Shown here: one piece after another, positions 1-4,984 of the stretch
Position numbering within the stretch: the first letter of the stretch is position 1
Layout: every line of letters starts with the position of its first letter
NCBI GenBank assembly: GCA_026984555.1
Contig: JALSRY010000038.1
Location: 1-5,481, forward strand
Source of the DNA: Phycisphaerae bacterium
Lineage (GTDB): Bacteria; Planctomycetota; Phycisphaerae; UBA1845; Fen-1342
Reading direction: 5' to 3'
Length of the DNA stretch: 5,481 nucleotides
Made by a program: the position numbers and the translations under genes
The notes under the pieces: model-generated
The model's input: the letters and a program-made list of their open reading frames with translations, nothing else
Database searches by the model: none
Told to the model about the DNA's origin: nothing

Positions 1-1481
1 GGGCCAATGATCGCGCCCGCGGCCACGAAACCACGCCGATGCACTACACATGGCCGAAGATTCGCGAGATTATCGAACATTACCGACTCGCCGAGAACGA
101 CACGGTGTTCGCGTACGATGTGGCCTGGGAGCCGGCTTTCGGTGGGCACGCGGCGCGGTCTCAATGGGACGGTGCGTGGCGGGCGTGGGTGATCGAGCGT
201 TACGGCAGCGTCGCCGCGGCGGAGCGAGACTGGAATTTCCCGCCCCCGCGCGACGCCGACGGGCGGCTCACGAATCCGGTCGCCGAGCAACTGACCCGTG
301 ATGGCCCGTGGCGGCGATACGTCGCGGCGTATCGCCGGTTTCTCGATACGCTGCTGTACGAAAAGTACGCGGCGGCTCGGCGACTGATTCGCGAGATCGA
401 TCCGCACCACCTGGTCAGTTTCCGCATGACCGATGCCGCCAACCCGACGTTTCGTTTTGGTGAACGCGTTCCCTACGACTGGCCTTACCTTGCGGCGGGG
501 GTGGACATCCTCGAACCGGAGGCCTACGGGCGCATCGGGGACTGGGAGCGGGTCAAGCCCGGCTGGTTCGAGCGCGAGTATGCCCGCTGGGCGGGGCCGG
601 ACCGGCCGATGATGTGGGCCGAGGCGGGCGTGAGCGCCTGGAGCCGCAGTCGCGCGTGCAGCACGCCCGAGCAGCTCTCGTTCCAGGGTCGCTTCTACCG
701 CGACCTCTACCGCATGTTCATCGCCAGCCATGCGGACGGAATCTTTTTCTGGTGGTATCCCGGCGGCTTCCGTGTCAACGAGAACAGCGATTACGGGATC
801 ATCAACCCCGATGGCAGCGACCGCCCGGTGACACGGGTCATTCGCGAGATGGGGCCGCGACTGCTCGCCGGGGGGCCGCTGCCGCCGGTGGATCACTGGA
901 TCGAGTTCGACCGCGACCGGCATCCCGACGGCGTGGCGGGGGTGTACGACGCGGTCAAGAACGAGTTCTGGAACGAGATCGAGCGGGGGCACGTGCCGGG
1001 GCTGCGCACCGCGGGCACCGGGACGGACTCGACGAATTGCCCGCTCGTGGCGGTCGGCAACACGCCGTGCAACGGGCACAATCCTCCGAAATACCTCGAT
1101 GGCTGGTTCGATGCGGTGCGGGTGCGCGATGCGGCGGGGCAGTGGAAGCGTCTCGATGACGGCGCCACCGTCCGCGTCGCGGCCGGCAAGCCCGTCGTCG
1201 CCCGGTTGACGCTCACCAACCTGGCTGAAGCGGCATGGGTTACGGAGAACGAGGCCGGCGACCGGGCCGGCGCGGTTGACCTGATCGTCACCGCCGGCGA
1301 CACGACGCGGCGACTGGCGTTGCCGCAGCGGGTCGGGTATCACCAGAGCCTGCGCTGGGACGATGTGGTGCTGTTGCCCGAGGTACCGGGGCATCCGATC
1401 GAGTTGCATTTGCGCCTGGAGGCGCGCCGGCGTGCTGCGTTCGGGCCGGTGTTCGATGTACGGATCGATCCGCGTCGCTGA
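1..1481 (+). CDS. Clan GH-A-like glycoside hydrolase (GH42/GH5-like), 5' end missing
   Basis: The reading frame is open from position 3 without a stop, and the first ATG (39) falls inside an apparent TIM-barrel fold, so the gene almost certainly starts before the window; about 492 residues are visible. Numbering from the ATG at 39, a Trp-Glu-Pro motif (E31, after FAYDVA) fits the acid/base glutamate at the end of barrel strand 4. MWAEAG (E195) fits the nucleophile on strand 7. The 164-residue gap resembles GH42 spacing. Further family-like stretches are the RYGSVAAAERDW segment (54-65) and GIINPDGSDRPVTRVIREMG near 265-285. After about residue 290 the chain becomes beta-rich with a CNGHNPPKYLDGWF segment, suggesting a C-terminal beta-sandwich. 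The signal peptide, if any, is off-window. It probably cleaves a glycan, but the substrate cannot be told. It is followed after 41 bases by the URO-D-like gene, suggesting one operon. The exact GH family is uncertain. Confidence 0.8.
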   Translation, partial: ANDRARGHETTPMHYTWPKIREIIEHYRLAENDTVFAYDVAWEPAFGGHAARSQWDGAWRAWVIERYGSVAAAERDWNFPPPRDADGRLTNPVAEQLTRDGPWRRYVAAYRRFLDTLLYEKYAAARRLIREIDPHHLVSFRMTDAANPTFRFGERVPYDWPYLAAGVDILEPEAYGRIGDWERVKPGWFEREYARWAGPDRPMMWAEAGVSAWSRSRACSTPEQLSFQGRFYRDLYRMFIASHADGIFFWWYPGGFRVNENSDYGIINPDGSDRPVTRVIREMGPRLLAGGPLPPVDHWIEFDRDRHPDGVAGVYDAVKNEFWNEIERGHVPGLRTAGTGTDSTNCPLVAVGNTPCNGHNPPKYLDGWFDAVRVRDAAGQWKRLDDGATVRVAAGKPVVARLTLTNLAEAAWVTENEAGDRAGAVDLIVTAGDTTRRLALPQRVGYHQSLRWDDVVLLPEVPGHPIELHLRLEARRRAAFGPVFDVRIDPRR

Positions 1482-1509
1482 GGCTGGTTCCTGTTCGCGG
1501 GGGGCGGTT

Positions 1510-1515
1510 GGAGAG
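1510..1515 (+). promoter_or_regulatory. Ribosome binding site of the URO-D-like gene
   Basis: GGAGAG lies 7 bases before the ATG at 1523. It decides the start: an in-frame TTG at 1508 would add five residues but overlaps this Shine-Dalgarno sequence and has no comparable site in front of it. Confidence 0.65.
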
Positions 1516-1522
1516 CGATACG

Positions 1523-2488
1523 ATGACGCCGCGCGAGTCGTTCATCAACGCGCTGGAAGGTGGGCCCCCCCGGGGCCGCGTGCCACACTTCGAGCTGGTG
1601 TTCTTTCTCACGATGGAGGCGTTCGGGCGCGTTCATCCGTGTCATCGGCACTACGCGCAGTGGCACCAGATGACGGCGTCCGAACAAAAGGCGCATCTCC
1701 GTGACCTGGCCGACCTGTACCTCATGATCGCCCGGCGTTTCGAGCACAGTGCCATTTTTCTGCAAGGTGGCCCCGGCGACGAGGATGGGGAACGCCGGCT
1801 GATCGACGAAATCCGCCGTCGAACCGGCGACACGTTTTTTCTGATGATGCACGGGGACGCGACGTACGAAATCCCCGCCGGGGACAAGATGACCGCGTTC
1901 TGCCAGTGGTTGCGCCGCAAACCCGACGAAGCGCGGGACCAAGCCGCGCGGCGTGTCGAGCAGGCGTTGGCCCGCGGCGAGCGGTTTCGTAAACACGGGG
2001 GGCTGGACGGATGGGCGCTTTGTTCGGATTACTGCTTCAACACCGGGCCGTTTTTCAGTCCGAAGTGGTTCGACGATTTCGTCACGCCCTTCCTCGCTGA
2101 CCTGATCCGCGGCTACCGCGCCCAGGGCTGGTACGTCATCAAGCACACCGATGGCAACATCATGCCGATCCTCGACCGCTTGCTCCTCGGCGAGCCCCAC
2201 GCCTTGCATTCGCTCGACCCGCAGGGCGGTGTCGATCTCGCCGAAGTCAAACGGCTCGTCGGCGACCGCGTGTGCCTGATCGGCAACGTCAATTGCGGGT
2301 TGCTCGACACCGGTACCGACGAGGAGTGCATCGAGTCCGTCCGCTACGCCCTGCGTCACGGCATGCCCGCTGGACGCTACATATTCTCCACCAGCAACTG
2401 CATCTATACCGGGATGCGGCTGGAACGCTACGAGCTGATGCTGGACGTCTGGCGGCGCGAAGGGAATTATGATGCGGCGGCGGAATGA
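1523..2488 (+). CDS. Uroporphyrinogen decarboxylase (URO-D) superfamily protein, methyltransferase-like
   Basis: The 321-residue product has the URO-D superfamily fold signature, a (beta/alpha)8 barrel shared by HemE and by corrinoid-dependent methyltransferases such as MtaA, MtbA and CmuA. Visible hallmarks are SDYCFNTGPFFSPKWFDDF (168-186), KHTDGNIMPILDRLL (207-221), GVDLAEVKRLVGDRVCLIGN (236-255) and a glycine-poor YIFSTSNCIYTG segment (286-297). The RQAGRYLPEYR-like N-terminal substrate motif of true HemE is absent, so this is unlikely to be the haem enzyme. H208, D210 and C293 sit where MtaA-type enzymes carry their His-x-Cys...Cys zinc ligands, which hints at metal binding and methyl transfer; this is inference from remembered motifs. 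No corrinoid-binding domain is present in the protein or its visible neighbours. The ATG at 1523 is chosen over TTG 1508 because of the GGAGAG site. It is probably co-transcribed with the upstream glycoside hydrolase; the physiological substrate is unknown. Confidence 0.85.
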   Translation: MTPRESFINALEGGPPRGRVPHFELVFFLTMEAFGRVHPCHRHYAQWHQMTASEQKAHLRDLADLYLMIARRFEHSAIFLQGGPGDEDGERRLIDEIRRRTGDTFFLMMHGDATYEIPAGDKMTAFCQWLRRKPDEARDQAARRVEQALARGERFRKHGGLDGWALCSDYCFNTGPFFSPKWFDDFVTPFLADLIRGYRAQGWYVIKHTDGNIMPILDRLLLGEPHALHSLDPQGGVDLAEVKRLVGDRVCLIGNVNCGLLDTGTDEECIESVRYALRHGMPAGRYIFSTSNCIYTGMRLERYELMLDVWRREGNYDAAAE

Positions 2489-2529
2489 GCGCTGGTACGC
2501 GGCAGCCGACAACCGCGACGAAAAAGCGG

Positions 2530-2640
2530 GGCGAGCGTCTCGCTCGTCGAGACGGCTGGAACCATAATCCCAGGCGGCACGGGCAACGCAGCCCATGTTC
2601 TGGAAGGTGGGTGCGGCGGGCGTTCCAACCCGTCGAGACG
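2530..2640. repeat. Palindromic intergenic element, possible dispersed repeat
   Basis: Most of the 171-base gap between the URO-D-like and ABM genes is structured. CGTCGAGACG occurs at 2545-2554 and again at 2631-2640. Facing arms GGCTGGAAC (2554-2562) and GTTCCAACC (2622-2630) match 8 of 9 as an inverted repeat. With the adjoining CGTC..GACG halves they form imperfect terminal inverted repeats of about 18 bp. The left end can also fold as CGTCTCG/CGAGACG (2536-2542 with 2548-2554) or, alternatively, as CGAGCG/CGCTCG (2532-2537 with 2541-2546). There is no coding content. It looks like a small MITE- or REP-like unit, but only one copy is visible here, so dispersal in the genome is unproven. 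Confidence 0.45.
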
Positions 2641-2659
2641 CGAAGGAGTATCTGCGACC

Positions 2660-2977
2660 ATGACCACGCCCTTGACCATCGTCGCCCGCATCGTCGCGCG
2701 GCCCGGCTGCGAGGCCGAGCTCGGAGCCGAGCTGCGCAAGCTGATTCCCCCCACGCTCGGCGAGGATGGGTGCATCCAGTACGACCTGCATCGTTCGCTC
2801 GAAGAGCCGCGGGTGTTCTTGTTCTTCGAGAACTGGCGCAGCCGCCCCCACTGGGAAGCGCACATGAAATCGCCGCACCTGGCCGCTTTCGGCAAGGTCG
2901 CCGAGCGGCTGGTGGAATCGCTCCAGATCGACGTCATGACACGTGTACAAGACGATCAGTCGGCGACGGCCGGCTGA
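2660..2977 (+). CDS. Putative quinol monooxygenase, ABM (antibiotic biosynthesis monooxygenase) fold, YgiN-like
   Basis: The 105-residue product has the usual length and layout of the ABM ferredoxin-like fold, a small dimeric alpha/beta barrel. An N-terminal strand LTIVARIVARPG (5-16) is followed by a helix with ELGAELRKLI (21-29), then the diagnostic EDGCIQYDLHRS (35-46), a strand RVFLFFENW (51-59) and a helix with H68 and SPHLAAF (71-77). Members such as E. coli YgiN act on quinols without a cofactor, and others cleave haem or modify polyketides, so the substrate is not predictable. No signal peptide is seen, so it is probably cytosolic. AAGGAG at 2643-2648 lies 11 bases before the ATG. The gene follows the URO-D-like gene on the same strand, but the 171-base palindromic gap makes co-transcription doubtful. 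Its stop codon is embedded in a strong hairpin. The fold is fairly sure, the reaction not. Confidence 0.82.
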   Translation: MTTPLTIVARIVARPGCEAELGAELRKLIPPTLGEDGCIQYDLHRSLEEPRVFLFFENWRSRPHWEAHMKSPHLAAFGKVAERLVESLQIDVMTRVQDDQSATAG

Positions 2978-2980
2978 TCG
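2953..2980 (+). terminator. Strong hairpin spanning the ABM gene stop codon, possible terminator
   Basis: Bases 2953-2964 pair with 2969-2980 in a 12-bp stem with one G-U wobble around the tetraloop GACG (2965-2968). The TGA stop (2975-2977) lies in the 3' arm. No T-tract follows, the next bases being GTTCCGTGTGG, so it is not a classic intrinsic terminator. It could still stop or pause transcription or protect the mRNA 3' end in a GC-rich genome. Confidence 0.4.
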
Positions 2981-3065
2981 GTTCCGTGTGGTGCCAGGCG
3001 GGCAGCGACCGCGGCCCTGTTTTCCGCCCGCCGGCTTTCGCGAACAACGCCGGGAACCAGATGCG

Positions 3066-3437
3066 ATGTATGAAATCAGCGTGACAACCCGCTTTCCGGC
3101 GGCCCACCAGCTTCGCCTCGCCGACGGAACGCTCGAACCGCTCCACGAGCACGATTGGCGTGTCACGGTCACGCTCGCATCGCGCCGGCTGGATTCGATG
3201 GGGGTCGTGGCGGATTTCGGCTTGATTCGCGCGCGCCTCGCGCAAGCGATCGCGGACCTGCGCGGGCGGAACCTCGGTCCGCTCGATGCGTTCGCAGGCG
3301 AGAATCCTTCGGCCGAAAACGTCGCCGGCCTCATCGCCGGCCGGATGGCGCCCGATCTTCCCGAGGGTGTGTCGCTGGCGTGCGTCGAGGTCGAGGAAGA
3401 GCCCGGGTGCGTGGCCCGCTATGTGCCCGAGAGTTGA
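3066..3437 (+). CDS. Divergent 6-pyruvoyl/6-carboxytetrahydropterin synthase family protein (QueD/PTPS, COG0720)
   Basis: The 123-residue length matches bacterial QueD. Family landmarks are FPAAHQL (10-16) with first zinc ligand H14, the LHEHDW segment (26-31) with ligands H27 and H29, VVADFGLIR (47-55), ENPSAENVA (79-87) and a C-terminal E111 eight residues before Y119, aligned with the pterin-anchoring Glu. Key residues differ: the catalytic Cys of CxxxHGH is Leu23, HGH is HEH, and the Asp-His of the LDHxxLN motif is Arg66-Gly67 (LRGRNL). Glu24 precedes H27 by three residues, recalling the Ex2HGH signature of PTPS-III enzymes that replace dihydroneopterin aldolase in folate synthesis. A standard QueD reaction (queuosine pathway) therefore seems unlikely. 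An in-frame ATG at 2943 would add 41 residues without family likeness and lies inside the ABM gene, so 3066 is preferred; its ribosome site is weak (GGGA at 3052-3055). The family is sure, the function not. Confidence 0.83.
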   Translation: MYEISVTTRFPAAHQLRLADGTLEPLHEHDWRVTVTLASRRLDSMGVVADFGLIRARLAQAIADLRGRNLGPLDAFAGENPSAENVAGLIAGRMAPDLPEGVSLACVEVEEEPGCVARYVPES

Positions 3438-4105
3438 TCGGCGGCTTCCCGCGGCGCGGGCAGGTTCACCGGCTGTAACCGGCCTCGCACGAGCGGATGC
3501 TCGCGGTATCGCCGCATCATTTCGATGATACGATCCCGCAACAATTCGATCGCCTCGTGGTCGGTCATTCGGGCAAGCCGCTCCGGGGTCAGCGGGGGGC
3601 CGTATGCCACGATGATCGGCGCGGGATGGGGCCACGAGGCCTGGCGCGGCCAGGCCTCGAACGCGCCGAGGATCATGGTCGGGACGAGCGGCACGCGGGC
3701 CTTGCGGGCCACGAGCACGACGCCGGGTTGCATCGGGCGCACCGCTCCGTCGAGGGTGCGCGTTGCTTCCGGAAACACGGTCACCGGGCCGCCCCGCTTG
3801 AGTCGCCGCAGGGTTTCCTTGATGGCGCCCACGTCGGCGGTGCCGCGTTTGACCGGGAACGCATTGAGCGACGTGATCAGCTTGGAGAACCAGCGGTTGC
3901 GAAACAGCGTATCGCGGGCCATGAAATGGCACTCGCGGGGAATCGCCAGCGTCGCCAGAATCGGGTCGAAGAAGCTCTGGTGGTTGCAGACGAGCAACAC
4001 CCCCCCGGCTGGTGGTACGTTTCGCCGCCCGAACACGCGGCCGCGCGCCACGAGCAAGAACAGCGCCTGCGCCCCGGCGCGGCAGAAGCGATACCAAAGC
4101 CTCAT
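3419..4105 (-). CDS. plsC: 1-acyl-sn-glycerol-3-phosphate acyltransferase (PlsC/LPLAT family)
   Basis: This enzyme family acylates lysophosphatidic acid at position 2 to give phosphatidic acid at the inner membrane. The 228-residue product shows the ordered acyltransferase motifs: NHQSFFDP (41-48) with catalytic H42 and D47 (HX4D), NAFPVKRG (81-88), FPEATRT (111-117, the usual FPEGTRS with Ala for Gly) and VPLVPTMILG (138-147). The N-terminal stretch FCRAGAQALFLLVA (7-20) is hydrophobic and could serve as membrane anchor. The length is normal for bacterial PlsC. The start ATG overlaps the stop of cmk as ATGA (4105-4102), with GGAG about 11 bases upstream inside cmk, so translation is probably coupled. 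The gene converges on the plus-strand pterin synthase homologue and overlaps its last 19 bases. A related lysophospholipid or ornithine-lipid acyltransferase role cannot be excluded. Confidence 0.9.
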   Translation of the reverse strand: MRLWYRFCRAGAQALFLLVARGRVFGRRNVPPAGGVLLVCNHQSFFDPILATLAIPRECHFMARDTLFRNRWFSKLITSLNAFPVKRGTADVGAIKETLRRLKRGGPVTVFPEATRTLDGAVRPMQPGVVLVARKARVPLVPTMILGAFEAWPRQASWPHPAPIIVAYGPPLTPERLARMTDHEAIELLRDRIIEMMRRYREHPLVRGRLQPVNLPAPREAADQLSGT

Positions 4106-4812
4106 GGCGTCGCCAGCTCCGAAGAGGCCGTACCGGTTGGGGGGATCTCGACGCCGCCTTTGCGAAGCTCTTCCAGCAAGCGGTCGAGCACCTGGGGGAT
4201 ACTCAGGTTGCTCGTCTCGATCACGATGGCCCCGTCGGGAACGGTCAACGGGCCGACCTCACGCTCGCTGTCGGTGCGATCGCGCTTTTGCAGGTTTTCC
4301 AGCACCTGCTCGAACGTCACGTCTTCGCCGTCGGCCAGCAGTTCGACCAGGCGGCGTTCGGCGCGTTTGTGAAGGTCGGCGTCCATGAAGAACTTGAACT
4401 CGGCATCGGGAAACGCGACGCTGCCCTGGTCGCGCCCTTCGGTGACCATCGAGCCCAGTCGCCGGCCCAGGTCTCGCTGTTTTTCCACCAGAACCCGCCG
4501 CACGCCCGGCGAACGTGCCACGTAGCGCGTGTGCTCGTTGACCCGCATCGAGCGGATCTCCTCCGTTACATCATGCCCGTCGAGCGTGACGCGCGCGTGC
4601 GTCGGCCCGCAATCGAGGTCATAGTCCGCCGTCCGGGCGATGCGCGTCAGTGCTTCCTCGTCGTGAAGGTCCGCACCGGCTTCCAAGGCAGCCAGCGTCA
4701 CCACGCGATACATCGCTCCCGTGTCCAGGTAGGGAATACCCAGCCGGGCCGCGAGCTTGCGCGCCGCCGTGCTCTTGCCCGATCCCGCCGGTCCGTCGAT
4801 CGTGATTATCAT
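4102..4812 (-). CDS. cmk: Cytidylate kinase (CMP/dCMP kinase)
   Basis: It phosphorylates CMP and dCMP with ATP to the diphosphates in the cytosol, feeding nucleic-acid and phospholipid (CDP-diacylglycerol) synthesis. The 236-residue product begins with a P-loop, GPAGSGKS (7-14), immediately at the N terminus. Then come YLDTGAMYR (28-36), the CMP-binding region with IRSMRVNEHTRYVARSPGVR (86-105), TEGRDQGSVAFPDAEFKFF (124-142) and the lid motif KRDRTDSER (177-185). All are characteristic of bacterial Cmk. Residues from about 220 form a short Pro/Thr/Ser-rich tail that looks dispensable. The ATG at 4812 leaves only six residues before the P-loop and is preceded by GAGGA at 4827-4823, ten bases away. 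It is the first gene of a cmk-plsC pair, an arrangement seen in many bacteria, often with rpsA, which is absent here. The identification is firm. Confidence 0.96.
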   Translation of the reverse strand: MIITIDGPAGSGKSTAARKLAARLGIPYLDTGAMYRVVTLAALEAGADLHDEEALTRIARTADYDLDCGPTHARVTLDGHDVTEEIRSMRVNEHTRYVARSPGVRRVLVEKQRDLGRRLGSMVTEGRDQGSVAFPDAEFKFFMDADLHKRAERRLVELLADGEDVTFEQVLENLQKRDRTDSEREVGPLTVPDGAIVIETSNLSIPQVLDRLLEELRKGGVEIPPTGTASSELATP

Positions 4813-4853
4813 CCGTCTGGTATCCTCGCGTCGTGCAGCCTGAGATGGGAGGG

Positions 4854-4859
4854 ATTATA
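4854..4859 (-). promoter_or_regulatory. Candidate -10 element for cmk-plsC
   Basis: Reading the minus strand, TATAAT occurs at 4859-4854, about 41 bases before the cmk ATG, which would give a leader of roughly 35 bases. It stands out in very GC-rich surroundings. No convincing TTGACA-like -35 lies 16-18 bases upstream and there is no extended -10 TG, so this rests on the -10 match and position alone. The rest of the 172-base gap shows nothing else I can name. Confidence 0.45.
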
Positions 4860-4984
4860 ACGGGTCGCCCCCGGTTGCGGCGCAGCTCCACCCTCCCCGC
4901 AGAGGTCGCGCGCACGAGCGGGCGCCCCGGCGTGGTCGCTGCCGGCGGGTCGGTGCGGCCCGCACGTTGTCCGCGGGTGGGGTG

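Noticed and set aside
2563..2568. CATAAT as a -10 element for the ABM gene
   Set aside because: There is no -35-like sequence at suitable spacing, and it sits inside the repeat-like element nearly 90 bases before the start codon.
2997..3032. GGCGGGC/GCCCGCC inverted repeat in the ABM-pterin synthase gap
   Set aside because: Seven base pairs around a 22-base loop in GC-rich DNA is weak, and nothing supports a function such as a riboswitch.
2943..3065. N-terminal extension of the pterin synthase homologue from the ATG at 2943
   Set aside because: It would start inside the ABM gene, adds 41 Arg/Pro-rich residues unlike the family, and the 3066 start gives the normal length.
2485..3084. A 199-codon plus-strand frame starting at the end of the URO-D-like gene
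   Set aside because: It crosses the palindromic element and runs out of frame through the ABM gene; composition and lack of motifs mark it as a shadow.
1340..3334. A 664-codon open frame on the minus strand
   Set aside because: It lies antisense to the URO-D-like, ABM and pterin synthase genes, all with recognisable family motifs. Its own translation is low-complexity and Arg/Pro-rich with no motif; long antisense frames are expected at this GC.
3448..3460. CCCGC/GCGGG hairpin just after the pterin synthase stop as a terminator
   Set aside because: It has only five base pairs, lies within plsC coding sequence and has no T-tract.
2934..4097. A 387-codon minus-strand frame overlapping plsC and the pterin synthase homologue
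   Set aside because: It is out of frame with the clear PlsC motifs and has Arg/Ala/Gly-rich composition; it is a shadow.
3497..4860. Long plus-strand open frames across plsC and cmk
   Set aside because: They are antisense to two confidently identified genes and show no family-like motifs.
4953..4965. Short GTGCG/CGCAC hairpin downstream of the dockerin-type gene as a terminator
   Set aside because: It has only five base pairs with a three-base loop and no T-tract on the minus strand; chance is likely at this GC.
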